Source: Bacillota bacterium
Lineage (GTDB): Bacteria; Bacillota; Limnochordia; DTU080
DNA: 64,000 bases
Direction of reading: 5' to 3'
Assembly (NCBI GenBank): GCA_012840225.1
Contig: DULU01000085.1
Span: forward strand, 1 to 64,000
Part shown: in pieces, positions 47,340 through 57,107 of the stretch
Layout of the letters: every line of letters starts with the position of its first letter
Numbering within the stretch: position 1 is the stretch's first letter
The notes under the pieces: model-generated
Told to the model about the DNA's origin: nothing
Databases searched by the model: none
What the model saw: the letters and a program-made list of their open reading frames with translations, nothing else
Made by a program: the position numbers and the translations under genes

Positions 47340-49205
47340 TCAGCTGCCGCCGGACAATGTGGCTTCCGGCTGCCGGCGGAAGAGAATAGGCAGGCCGCCT
47401 TGGCGAGCGACACTATGGCGCCGCTGCTGCCACCGGGCTAAACAGTAGATGGCGGCAAAGAGGAGGCTCTCCATGGCCAAAACGGCGACGGCACCGATCC
47501 CGGCGGTGACCACCATATATAGCAGAGCACCGCGCCAGAGGATGGCCGCAGTCAAAGCCCTATGCCGGTATCGGCGCAGGCGGCGGTTGATGGCCACCAG
47601 CTGCGGGATATCCGCCACCTCTCCGAGCGGCATGAGCAGGCAGCTTTGCACCATCGCCTCTTCAGAAAGAGCTTCAGGACCGATGGCGATGCCTGCATCT
47701 GCCGCCAACAGCAGGTCGGAGGCGTCGGCCGCCCGGCCCACGACAGCGATTTTCACCTTAGGTTTGAGCATGGAGCGGATGGTGGCGAGCTCCTGACCGG
47801 CAATCAGCTCCACTTCCAAGCCGTTTTGCGGGTGGATCAGCGTGCGATGGCTCTCGCCGCTTTCTGTGCCGCGGCTCGTTACATCAAACAGGCGGATGCC
47901 TGCTCCGGAAAGGAAGCCGCCTTCCTGCTCCCAGCCCTTCAGCTCGATATAAGTGACTCCCAGCACGCCCAGGACGTATTGGGCGGCCGCCACATAGACG
48001 GGTTCGCCGCCCCAGTCCAGGATCCACTCCGTCAAGGGTTGGGCTGGAGAGAGGTCAAGACCCAGGCTTTCCATGAAGGCGGCGTTGCCCACATAGCACA
48101 GATGATCGTCAACTTGGGCCTGGACGCCCAGACCCGGTATTTCCAGGCCGTCTGTCGCCTTGACCTTATGCTTGACCCGCCTTACCCTGGAAGCCGCTTT
48201 GATCACCGCCTCAGCCAGCCAGTGATCGCTGCCGGCCGCCTTCTCCACCGCTCCGGCCAAGACCAGCAATTCCCTGGATGAACAGGCTTTGGGTTGTACG
48301 GGGAGCGCTTCCACCACCCGGCCGATCTTTTTTACCATCTGCCGGCCGTTCACCAGGACATAAGCTTTCATATGGGCACTTTTTTCCACGGTTTTTATAT
48401 CGGCAGCGAGCCAACCCCGGCTGAGGCAGATGCCGGCCAAAGCTAATCTGAAAGCTGTTACGGAGAAAGGCAGCGCGCCCGGAAGACCGGCAGCCACCAA
48501 GGCGAGGGAAAGCTCAAGAGCGGCGGCGCTGCTGGTACCGAGGGAAAGCGGCTGCCAGAGAGCGACGATGATCGCCGCCGCGGCGCAGAGGACGGCCGGG
48601 AGGTAGGTAAGAAGGGAAAGCCGATGGGAATACCCGGTGGCCGAGTTCAAAAGAAGGTGGCCCAAGTCGGCACCGGCAGTCATGTTGGCGCCGGCAGTCA
48701 TGTTGGCGCCCGCCGTCTCATGCTCCCCCGCCTCGCCTGTCTCCTTTGCCTCGCCTGTCTCCCCTGTCTCGCTTGGCTCCCCCGCCTTGCCCGTCAAGGG
48801 GACGGCGGCAGCTTGTACGGCAGTCATTTGTAGACAGGCACCGGCGCTCCAGAGGAGCAGTAGGAGAATCGTGTCGACCGGCCGGCGCAGGATAGTACTG
48901 CCGGCAGCGAGGAGCAGGCAGGCTACGGCCCCCACCCCCAGGGGATTCTCCCCCCACTTTAAAGAAAGGAGGGCCGGAATCCAGAGCACCAGGGCCAAAG
49001 CGGGAATGAGCAGCAGTTCGGGCGGGAAACCGTTCCTGAGAAGGCTGCCGGCGAAAGAGATACCGCGGCTCGATAACCAGTGGTATAGCAAAAGAATGAA
49101 TGCCGCTGTCGGCACGGAGAGGACTGCCGCCCGCTTAGCCCGGGGAGTCATGGCCATATATTGCGACAACACGTCCCCACTCCTCTCCATACTCCAACTC
49201 TCCAC
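47340..49205 (-). CDS. P-type (P1B-like) ATPase homolog lacking catalytic motifs (predicted pseudoenzyme)
   Basis: N-domain-like SSRELLVLAGAVEKAAGSDHWLAEAVIKAA…LEIPGLGVQAQV…CYVGNAAFM; P-domain-like KVKIAVVGRAADASDLLLAADAGIAIG; no DKTGT, no TGES, no CPx. Confidence 0.75.
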   Translation of the reverse strand: MESWSMERSGDVLSQYMAMTPRAKRAAVLSVPTAAFILLLYHWLSSRGISFAGSLLRNGFPPELLLIPALALVLWIPALLSLKWGENPLGVGAVACLLLAAGSTILRRPVDTILLLLLWSAGACLQMTAVQAAAVPLTGKAGEPSETGETGEAKETGEAGEHETAGANMTAGANMTAGADLGHLLLNSATGYSHRLSLLTYLPAVLCAAAAIIVALWQPLSLGTSSAAALELSLALVAAGLPGALPFSVTAFRLALAGICLSRGWLAADIKTVEKSAHMKAYVLVNGRQMVKKIGRVVEALPVQPKACSSRELLVLAGAVEKAAGSDHWLAEAVIKAASRVRRVKHKVKATDGLEIPGLGVQAQVDDHLCYVGNAAFMESLGLDLSPAQPLTEWILDWGGEPVYVAAAQYVLGVLGVTYIELKGWEQEGGFLSGAGIRLFDVTSRGTESGESHRTLIHPQNGLEVELIAGQELATIRSMLKPKVKIAVVGRAADASDLLLAADAGIAIGPEALSEEAMVQSCLLMPLGEVADIPQLVAINRRLRRYRHRALTAAILWRGALLYMVVTAGIGAVAVLAMESLLFAAIYCLARWQQRRHSVARQGGLPILFRRQPEATLSGGS

Positions 49206-49317
49206 CCGCCGCGGACCCCCGCACGGTGCCTCGCTCCAATGCCGGATAGATCATTAGATCAATGGTAAGGAAACCGGGTTATGCCGTCAATCTTTTTTCG
49301 TCGCTATCACCTGTCTA

Positions 49318-49482
49318 TTATGATGCCCGGCACTTTTTGCAAACCTTGACGGTCTTCCCATCCATGTTTCTCTCCCAGAGCACCTTCACGCGGGTCCGCT
49401 GGCACACCGGGCATGTCCCCCTGCCGTGGGCGACCAGATTCCAGAGCGTCTTTCCTCTATGCTGTTTGGGCAATGCTGTCAT
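49318..49482 (-). CDS. Small zinc-ribbon protein (54 aa; not in supplied ORF track)
   Basis: MTALPKQHRGKTLWNLVAHGRGTCPVCQRTRVKVLWERNMDGKTVKVCKKCRAS*; CPVC…CKKC. Confidence 0.75.
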   Translation of the reverse strand: MTALPKQHRGKTLWNLVAHGRGTCPVCQRTRVKVLWERNMDGKTVKVCKKCRAS

Positions 49483-49716
49483 CCTTCCACATCAACCGGC
49501 CCGCCGCCGTCCAAACCCATAACCCCTAGCAGTAGGCCGGGGGGCGGCCGGATAATTGATTCCGCCGATGTCGGCACTTTTTGATCATACAACAGTCGCG
49601 CCGCATGTTCAATCCCTGTGCCCGAAAGGCAGGAATACCTGATCCTTTCCCGAATTGGATTCACTTAACACCACAATGAGCCATTGATTGTGGAAGGCCG
49701 TGGGAGGAGATTTTGC

Positions 49717-50766
49717 ATGCTTAAGATTGCCGTTATTCCGGGCGACGGTACCGGTCCGGAGGTCATCAGGGAAGGGCTTAAGGTACTGCAGGCGGCGGCC
49801 GGGAAATACCAGTTTAAATTTGAAACGGTCACTTTTGATTTCGGCGGTGAGCGTTTCCTGCGCACCGGCGAGACCCTGCCGGACGGCGCCCTGGAGGAAC
49901 TGAAACAATTTGATGCCATCTACCTGGGAGCCATCGGGCATCCGCAGGTGAAGCCGGGCATTCTCGAAAAGGGTATTCTGCTCCGCCTGAGATTTGAGCT
50001 GGATCAATATATCAATCTGCGTCCCGTGAAGCTTTATCCGGGCGTTTACACCCCGATCAAGGAGAAAGGACCCGAGGATATCGACTTCGTGGTAGTGAGG
50101 GAGAACACCGAGGGGTTATATGCCGGCGCAGGCGGCTTCCTGCGGCGGGGCACGCCGGAGGAAGTGGCTGTTCAGGAATCGATAAACACCCGCTTCGGCG
50201 TGGAACGCTGCCTGCGGTATGCCTTTGAGCTTTGCCGCAAGCGGAACAAGAAGAATAAGCTGACCTTGGTCGGCAAGACCAACGTATTGACCTATGCTTT
50301 CGATCTCTGGGAGAGGGCGTTTCACGAGATCGGGGCGAAGGATTATCCCGACATCCAGCGCGATTATGCCCATGTGGACGCCACCGTGATGTGGATGGTG
50401 AAGAACCCCGAGTGGTTCGACGTCATCGTCACCGACAACCTCTTCGGCGACATCATCACCGACCTGGGCGCCATGATCCAGGGCGGGATGGGCATTGCCG
50501 CCGGGGGCAACATCAATCCGCAAGGAGTCTCCATGTTCGAGCCTATCGGCGGCTCCGCCCCCAAATATGCCGGGAAAAACCAGATCAACCCACTGGCGGC
50601 CATTGCCGCTTTGAGCATGATGCTGGATATTTTGGGACAGCCGGAGGCTGCACAGGGCATCGAAAGTTCTATAATGAAAGTGTGCACCATGCTGAAAAGC
50701 ATGTCCGCCGGTCAGATGGGCTACGGCACCGCCGAGGTCGGCGACCTGGTCTGTCAAAACCTCTAG
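49717..50766 (+). CDS. Isocitrate/isopropylmalate dehydrogenase family protein
   Basis: MLKIAVIPGDGTGPEVIREGLKVL…YINLRPVKLYPGV…VVVRENTEGLYAGAGG…DNLFGDIITDLGAMIQGGMGIAAGGNINP. Confidence 0.92.
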   Translation: MLKIAVIPGDGTGPEVIREGLKVLQAAAGKYQFKFETVTFDFGGERFLRTGETLPDGALEELKQFDAIYLGAIGHPQVKPGILEKGILLRLRFELDQYINLRPVKLYPGVYTPIKEKGPEDIDFVVVRENTEGLYAGAGGFLRRGTPEEVAVQESINTRFGVERCLRYAFELCRKRNKKNKLTLVGKTNVLTYAFDLWERAFHEIGAKDYPDIQRDYAHVDATVMWMVKNPEWFDVIVTDNLFGDIITDLGAMIQGGMGIAAGGNINPQGVSMFEPIGGSAPKYAGKNQINPLAAIAALSMMLDILGQPEAAQGIESSIMKVCTMLKSMSAGQMGYGTAEVGDLVCQNL

Positions 50767-50877
50767 CGCCGGGCGGTCGGGCGACCGGGCAGCCGGGCGG
50801 TCGGCTTTTGCTCCGGCCGGAGCTTATCCACTGCACCGCGATCATACCGATAATATACGATAGGATGACGACGGGCC

Positions 50878-52518
50878 ATGAATCAGCAAACTGTGGCAGA
50901 TTTTCTGGTTATCGGCAGCGGCATCGCCGGGTTGTTCACGGCCATCAGAGCTGCCAAGCACGGACGGGTACTGCTGGCGACCAAAGGGGAGTTATTGGAG
51001 AGCAATACCTGGTACGCGCAGGGTGGGGTGGCTGCCGCCCTGGGGCGGGAAGACAGCCCCCAGGTGCACTTCGTCGATACCCTCCAGGCCGGGGCGGGAT
51101 TGTGCCTGACCGACGCCGTCCAGGTTTTGGTCAACGATGGTCCGCAGCGCATATTGGATCTGATTGAGCTGGGCGCCCGCTTCGATCGGGATCAGGAGGG
51201 GCGCCTCATTTTGGGTAAGGAAGCGGCGCACAGCCGCAATCGCATCGTGCACGCCAGGGGGGACGCCACCGGGGCGGAGATCGCCGAACTATTGGCCGGC
51301 CACGCGCAAAAAACCGCCGGCCTGACCATCAACACCAACTGGCTGGCCCTGGAACTCCTGATGCAGGACGCTCACTGCACCGGCGCCATGTTCCTGGATA
51401 GGCAGAGCGGGGCCGTGATAACTTGCCGGGCCAAAGCCACGGTGCTGGCCACAGGTGGTTGCGGACAGGTTTACCGTTTTACCACCAACCCCTCGGTGGC
51501 CACAGGCGACGGCTTTGCCATGGCCTACCGCGCCGGTGCCCGCCTGATGGATATGGAGTTTATCCAGTTCCATCCCACCGCCCTGGCCTTTGAGGAGAAT
51601 CCCATGCCTTTGGTTTCCGAAGCGGTGCGCGGCGAGGGAGCGATCTTAGTCACCGCCTCGGGACGCCGCTTCATGACGGACATCCATCCGTGGGCCGAGC
51701 TGGCACCGAGAAACGTGGTGGCCAGAGCCATCTTTGACGTGATGCAGGAGGAACGGGTCTATCTCGACGCCACCTCTTTGGGCGACAAATTCCCGCAGCG
51801 CTTCCCCACCATTTTCCGCTTGTGCATGGAGCGGGGCGTCGACCCGCGCCGGGACCTGATACCTGTGGCTCCCGCCGCCCACTTCATCATGGGCGGGGTG
51901 TGGGCCGATACGGAAGGACGCACCAGCATCCCCGGCCTTTATGCATGCGGGGAGGTGTCATGCACCGGTGTGCATGGGGCCAATCGCCTGGCCAGCAACT
52001 CTCTCCTGGAAGGTCTGGTCTTTGCCGAGCGGGTAGCGCAGGCCTTACCGCATACCCCGGAAGTCGGGGACAGAGCGACCACACCCCAAACACCAAATAC
52101 GCCCCAGGCCGGCGAGCGTCCGGAAACAGCGGCCGTCGCCCATCCGGCCGGTGTGGGTTATAGACTGCCGGCCAATGCCGAAGAAGAAGCCTGGTGCCGG
52201 GAGGCGGCGGCGGAAATCGGCGATATTATGTGGCAATATGCCGGCATAGTGCGCTCGGCGGCCGGTTTGGAGACGGCTTTGTCGAGGCTCGCAGCCCTGC
52301 GCCGGAAGGAGGCGGCGGGCTTCCTGCCGATATGCAACATGCTCGATACCGCCATGCTGATCGCCACCTCTGCCTATGAGCGGCAGGAGAGCCGGGGCGG
52401 GCACTATCGCCGCGATTTCCCCGAGGAAGCGGCGGAATGGGCCAACCGCCATGTGGTGGTCACCAGGGAAGGCTGCCAGGTGGTGCAAAACGGTGCCGTG
52501 CCGCATCGTCCCTGGTGA
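50878..52518 (+). CDS. nadB: L-aspartate oxidase
   Basis: DFLVIGSGIAGLFTAIRAAKHGRVLLATK…NTWYAQGGVAAAL…AAHFIMGGVWADTEGRTSIPGLYACGEVSCTGVHGANRLASNSLLEGLVF. Confidence 0.96.
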   Translation: MNQQTVADFLVIGSGIAGLFTAIRAAKHGRVLLATKGELLESNTWYAQGGVAAALGREDSPQVHFVDTLQAGAGLCLTDAVQVLVNDGPQRILDLIELGARFDRDQEGRLILGKEAAHSRNRIVHARGDATGAEIAELLAGHAQKTAGLTINTNWLALELLMQDAHCTGAMFLDRQSGAVITCRAKATVLATGGCGQVYRFTTNPSVATGDGFAMAYRAGARLMDMEFIQFHPTALAFEENPMPLVSEAVRGEGAILVTASGRRFMTDIHPWAELAPRNVVARAIFDVMQEERVYLDATSLGDKFPQRFPTIFRLCMERGVDPRRDLIPVAPAAHFIMGGVWADTEGRTSIPGLYACGEVSCTGVHGANRLASNSLLEGLVFAERVAQALPHTPEVGDRATTPQTPNTPQAGERPETAAVAHPAGVGYRLPANAEEEAWCREAAAEIGDIMWQYAGIVRSAAGLETALSRLAALRRKEAAGFLPICNMLDTAMLIATSAYERQESRGGHYRRDFPEEAAEWANRHVVVTREGCQVVQNGAVPHRPW

Positions 52519-52574
52519 GCGGATCTATGGTGAGCGGGTCTATATGTATATGAGTGAGAGACGGAGGTATCTCT

Positions 52575-53501
52575 GTGAATCCTATCTGGCTGGCTGATAT
52601 AGTCAAAAGGGCTCTGGACGAGGATATCGGCTACGGCGACATCACCACCGAGGCCATCGTCTCCCCCGGCACGCAGGCCAAAGCGGTGATCAAGGCCAAG
52701 GAAGACGGCCGTCTTGCCGGGCTTGAGGTAGCTGCCACCGTCTTCCGCCTTTTGGACGAGACCATCCGCTTCCAGCCGGAAACGGCCGACGGCCGGGATG
52801 TGGCCGCCGGTGAGGTGCTGGTCAACCTGACCGGTCCGGCGGCCCCTCTGCTCCTGGGAGAGAGAGTGGCCCTGAACTTCCTGCAGCGGTTGTCGGGCAT
52901 AGCCACCATGACGGCCAAAGCTGTAAAAGAGGCCGCTCCATATGGGGCACGCATCGTCGACACCCGCAAAACCACCCCCACCCTGCGGGCTCTGGAGAAA
53001 TATGCCGTGCGCATGGGCGGCGGCTACAATCACCGCTTCGGCCTGGACGACGCCGTGCTGATCAAGGAGAATCACATCGCCGTGGCCGGCGGTATAAAGG
53101 AAGCTGTAGCTTTGGTGCGCCGGCGGGTGGGTCACATGGTGAAAGTGGAGGTGGAAGTGGAACACCTCCACCAGATCGATGAAGCGTTGGAGGCTGGGGT
53201 GGACGCCATCCTCCTCGACAACATGGACCCGGAGACCATGAAGAAGGCCGTGCAGATGGTGCACTCCCGGTTTGGCCGGGAGGGAGCACCGGGAGCACCA
53301 GAAGCATCAGGAGCACCAGGAGCACCAGGAGCTGCGGTAGCGGCAGGAACGGGAGGCCGCCCCTTGCTCGAAGCTTCGGGAGACGTCAGCATAAGCACGG
53401 TGGCGGCCGTAGCCGCCACCGGGGTGGACATCATCTCTATGGGTAAGCTCACCAGGTCGGCGCCCTCGCTTGACCTGAGCATGAGGCTTTATATGCTCTG
53501 A
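52575..53501 (+). CDS. nadC: Nicotinate-nucleotide diphosphorylase (carboxylating)
   Basis: ALDEDIGYGDITTEAIV…LNFLQRLSGIATMTAKAV…VDTRKTTPTLRALEKYAVRMGGGYNHRFGLDDAVLIKENHI; GTG start. Confidence 0.96.
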   Translation: MNPIWLADIVKRALDEDIGYGDITTEAIVSPGTQAKAVIKAKEDGRLAGLEVAATVFRLLDETIRFQPETADGRDVAAGEVLVNLTGPAAPLLLGERVALNFLQRLSGIATMTAKAVKEAAPYGARIVDTRKTTPTLRALEKYAVRMGGGYNHRFGLDDAVLIKENHIAVAGGIKEAVALVRRRVGHMVKVEVEVEHLHQIDEALEAGVDAILLDNMDPETMKKAVQMVHSRFGREGAPGAPEASGAPGAPGAAVAAGTGGRPLLEASGDVSISTVAAVAATGVDIISMGKLTRSAPSLDLSMRLYML

Positions 53502-53544
53502 TGCGCAGGGCGCCGTCTTAAGCCGGGGCATATACCGGACGCAC

Positions 53545-54414
53545 CTAAGCCTCCTTCATCACCCGCTCCACCAGGGCGTCGAAACCTTTTTGCAGGCGAC
53601 GGGTGATCGGTCCCGGCCGACCGTCGTTCACCGGCTTGCCGTCGAGCCGCGTGATGGGCATGATCTCGCTCGTGGTGCTGGTGATGAAGATCTCATCGGC
53701 CGCCATCAACTGAGAGACGAGAAAAGTGGCAAAATGCACCGGGATATTCTCTTTTTCGGCCAACCTCACCACCACCCGATGGGTGATGCCCGGCAGGACA
53801 TAATGATCCGATGGGTGAGTCCAAAGCGCCCCGTCCTTCACCATGAACAGGTTGCTCGAGCTGCCTTCGGTGACCACCCCGTCCCTGATAAAGATGGCTT
53901 CATAGGCACCGGCCTCCACGGCCTGCTGTTTGGCCAGCACATTAGGCAAAAGGCAGAGCGACTTGATATCGCAGCGATGCCAGCGAATGTCCGGCACGGT
54001 GATGGCCGCCGCTCCGTTTTCCAATAGCTCCCGCTCGGGCCGGGGCGCAGACCGGGCAATCATGAACACCGTAGGTTTGGCCTCCGCCGGGAAGGGATGC
54101 TTGCGGGGGGCCACACCGCGGGTGACCTGAATATAGAGATTTTGATGTATGGAGTCCGCCTCATTTTCCCTGTTCCTTCTGGCGGTCTCCAGCGCCGCAT
54201 CGATCAGGGAGGAAAGCGGCGGCAGCTCTAGCCTGATGGCGGCAGCGCTCTTCGCCAGCCTTTCAAAGTGGGAGTTCAGCTCCAGCGGCTTACCTCCGTA
54301 AAACCTGACCACTTCATAGATACCGTCGGCGTAGACGTTGCCCCTGTCTTCGATAGGAATCAAAGCTTTCTCATAGGGCACGAACTCGCCGTTCAGATAG
54401 ACAATCAAACCCAT
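53545..54414 (-). CDS. Class IV aminotransferase (D-amino-acid aminotransferase-like)
   Basis: MGLIVYLNGEFVPYEKALIPIEDRGNVYADGIYEVVRFYGGKPL…GVVTEGSSSNLFMVKDG…PGITHRVV. Confidence 0.9.
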   Translation of the reverse strand: MGLIVYLNGEFVPYEKALIPIEDRGNVYADGIYEVVRFYGGKPLELNSHFERLAKSAAAIRLELPPLSSLIDAALETARRNRENEADSIHQNLYIQVTRGVAPRKHPFPAEAKPTVFMIARSAPRPERELLENGAAAITVPDIRWHRCDIKSLCLLPNVLAKQQAVEAGAYEAIFIRDGVVTEGSSSNLFMVKDGALWTHPSDHYVLPGITHRVVVRLAEKENIPVHFATFLVSQLMAADEIFITSTTSEIMPITRLDGKPVNDGRPGPITRRLQKGFDALVERVMKEA

Positions 54415-54416
54415 TT

Positions 54417-55532
54417 TTATACCCCCTTGGAAGGTGACGGATCGATGTGCATGATGCGTCTGAAGCATTCACGATCGTTTATGGTTACAACTATCTGCCA
54501 TGTCCCGGGTTGGGCCAGCACGCCCGCCCGGTAGTAAACCAGGTCACGGTTACTGTCAGGTCGATAGGCTATCCCCCTGTCGACATAGGTATATGGTGCG
54601 CCTTCATTGTCGGCAGTCCTCACTTCCCAGGTCACGGTGTAGGTGACCGGCTCCCCCGAGAGCCGGCCCGGCGCCCAGCGCCAGAACACCGCCAGTCTCA
54701 CCCGCCGGCCCGGCAGGGGATGGAGCATCTCGGGTGCGGGAGCCCATTCGCCGTCGGTTTCATATGCCCACACCAGGGAAATGTTTTCCGCCCAGAGGGG
54801 CTCGCCATACTTGGCATAATGCCGGTCAAGCCAAGTCGCCGCCACTGGCCACCTGTTTTCCAGCCAAGCGGCCACCCGAGCCGGCTGCCAGGCCAAAAAG
54901 GTGAAAGATAGCAATAAAGCGGCGGCCACTGTCGCTTCCAGATACCGGCTCCGCTGCGGCCGGCGCTCCCCGCCGGGAAAAAGTGGGGTGAATTCCGGCT
55001 CAGGCATGCCGAGCACCGAAGCCAGGCAAAAGCCGCCGAAAAACCCACCCAGGTGAGCGGTCTGGTCGATGCGCGCCACCATGAAGCCCAGTATCAGGTT
55101 GATGCCGAGAATCTGCACAAACGCCCCGTCGATGGACATAAAGCGCCTGGGCAGGCGGCGCAGGCGATAATGCAGGGTGTAGCCCATCAGGCCGAAGAGG
55201 CTTGCCGAGGCGCCGATGGCCAAAGCCTCCGGCTGCCCCATCAAGCTCGCCAGATAACCCACGGCGCCGCTGAGGAGATAAACAAGGACGAACCTGATCT
55301 TCCCGGCCAGACCTTCCACCAGGGTGCCGAATAGATACAAAGCATACATGTTCAACAATAGGTGGAGCGGATCGGCATGCAAAAAAGTGGCGGTGAGCAG
55401 GCGATATCCTTCGCCTCCCCAGATGGCCGGGGATTTGGCGCCCCACTCGGTCAAAGCCCCGCCCGAGAGAAAATCAAGGATATATATCAGCACCGTCGCC
55501 AGTAAAATTATCCAGGTCAAGCCACCGCGCAT
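54417..55532 (-). CDS. Rhomboid intramembrane serine protease with C-terminal extra-membrane domain
   Basis: HADPLHLLLNMYALYLFG, IGASASLFGLMG (catalytic Ser), AHLGGFFGGF (His); about 190-aa C-terminal extension. Confidence 0.9.
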   Translation of the reverse strand: MRGGLTWIILLATVLIYILDFLSGGALTEWGAKSPAIWGGEGYRLLTATFLHADPLHLLLNMYALYLFGTLVEGLAGKIRFVLVYLLSGAVGYLASLMGQPEALAIGASASLFGLMGYTLHYRLRRLPRRFMSIDGAFVQILGINLILGFMVARIDQTAHLGGFFGGFCLASVLGMPEPEFTPLFPGGERRPQRSRYLEATVAAALLLSFTFLAWQPARVAAWLENRWPVAATWLDRHYAKYGEPLWAENISLVWAYETDGEWAPAPEMLHPLPGRRVRLAVFWRWAPGRLSGEPVTYTVTWEVRTADNEGAPYTYVDRGIAYRPDSNRDLVYYRAGVLAQPGTWQIVVTINDRECFRRIMHIDPSPSKGV

Positions 55533-55610
55533 ACCGGTCTCCTTTTTTTGTGGGCGGATCTGTTCATCAGAGCTCCCTCATCCTCCTGCCTTACCGTCCA
55601 GCCCTGCTTT

Positions 55611-57080
55611 CTATCCTACGGAATTCTCCATCTCCAGCTGGATGAGGCGGTTGAGCTCCACGGCATATTCCATCGGCAATTCCTTGGCGAAGGGTTCGAT
55701 GAACCCCGAGACGATCATCATGGTGGCTTGTTCCTCGGTCAGGCCGCGGCTCTTCAGATAAAAGAGCTGTTCTTCAGAGACCTTCGAAACTGTCGCCTCA
55801 TGCTCCATCACCATGCTCCTGTTCATTATGCGCATGGTGGGATAGGTGTCTGCTTCGCTGCCGTCGTCGAAAATCAGGGTGTCGCAGTTCACTTTGGAGC
55901 GGCAGTCTTCCGCCTCCGGAGCGACATGCACCAGGCCGCGGTAGGTGGTCCGGCCGCCGCCCAGGCTGATGGATTTGGAGATGATCTGGGAGGTGGTACG
56001 TGGCGCCAGGTGGATCACCTTGGCCCCGGCGTCCTGCACTTGTCCGGTGTTGGCCAGAGCAATGGAAAGGATATCGGCCTTGGCCCCCGGTCCCTTCATG
56101 ATCACCGCCGGGTATTTCATGTTTATCCCGCTGCCCAAATTACCGTCCACCCACTCCATCACGGCGTCGTCATAGGCGACGGCCCGCTTGGTGACCAGGT
56201 TCCACACGTTTTTCGACCAGTTCTGGATGGTGCTGTAGCGGCATCTGGCTCCCTTTTTCACGATCACCTCCACCACCGCGCTATGCAGTGAGCTGGAGCT
56301 ATAGATCGGCGCCGTGCATCCTTCCACATAATGGACGTAGCTTCCGGGCTCGCAGATGATCAACGTCCGCTCAAACTGGCCCATATTCTCGGTGTTGATG
56401 CGGAAATATGCCTGCAGGGGAATATCCACTTTGACCCCTTCCGGCACCCAGATAAAACTGCCGCCGCTCCACACCGCCGAGTTGAGGGCAGCGAATTTGT
56501 TGTCGCCGGGCGGGACGACGGTGGCAAAATGCTCCCTGAAGAGATCCGGATATTTCCTGAGGGCGGTGTCGGTGTCCACGAAAATGACGCCCCGCTTCTC
56601 CAGGTCGGTTTTTATATTGTGATAGACCACTTCGGACTCATATTGCGCCGTCACTCCGGCGAGAAATTTCCTTTCCGCCTCCGGAATGCCCAGCCGGTCG
56701 AAGGTGCTCTTGATGTTCTCGGGCACCTCTTCCCAGGAGCTGCCCCGGCGCTCGCTCGCCCGCACATAATAGCGGATATCCTGGAAATCGATGCCGGAGA
56801 GATCGGGACCCCAGTCGGGCAGGCTCATGCGCTCAAAAAGCTCAAAGGCCCGCAGCCGGAAGCGGCGCATCCAGTCCGGTTCCCCTTTTATCTGTGAGAT
56901 CTCCTCCACGACGGAGCGGTTAAGGCCCTTTTTGCCTTTGTATACATACGATTCCTCTGAATCGCGAAAGCCATATTTCTCGGCGTAATTTTGCTCAATG
57001 CGGAGATTCACTTTCAACCTCGTCCCTATAATTTTCGCCGCCTGCCAGGATTTTAGCAGAGGCATCTTCCCATCGTTCAT
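55611..57080 (-). CDS. sufB: Fe-S cluster assembly protein SufB
   Basis: [31 protein letters not shown]…[19 protein letters not shown]…[25 protein letters not shown]. Confidence 0.95.
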   Translation of the reverse strand: MNDGKMPLLKSWQAAKIIGTRLKVNLRIEQNYAEKYGFRDSEESYVYKGKKGLNRSVVEEISQIKGEPDWMRRFRLRAFELFERMSLPDWGPDLSGIDFQDIRYYVRASERRGSSWEEVPENIKSTFDRLGIPEAERKFLAGVTAQYESEVVYHNIKTDLEKRGVIFVDTDTALRKYPDLFREHFATVVPPGDNKFAALNSAVWSGGSFIWVPEGVKVDIPLQAYFRINTENMGQFERTLIICEPGSYVHYVEGCTAPIYSSSSLHSAVVEVIVKKGARCRYSTIQNWSKNVWNLVTKRAVAYDDAVMEWVDGNLGSGINMKYPAVIMKGPGAKADILSIALANTGQVQDAGAKVIHLAPRTTSQIISKSISLGGGRTTYRGLVHVAPEAEDCRSKVNCDTLIFDDGSEADTYPTMRIMNRSMVMEHEATVSKVSEEQLFYLKSRGLTEEQATMMIVSGFIEPFAKELPMEYAVELNRLIQLEMENSVG

Positions 57081-57107
57081 TCCCCATAATAATGCAAGAG
57101 GGAGCGC

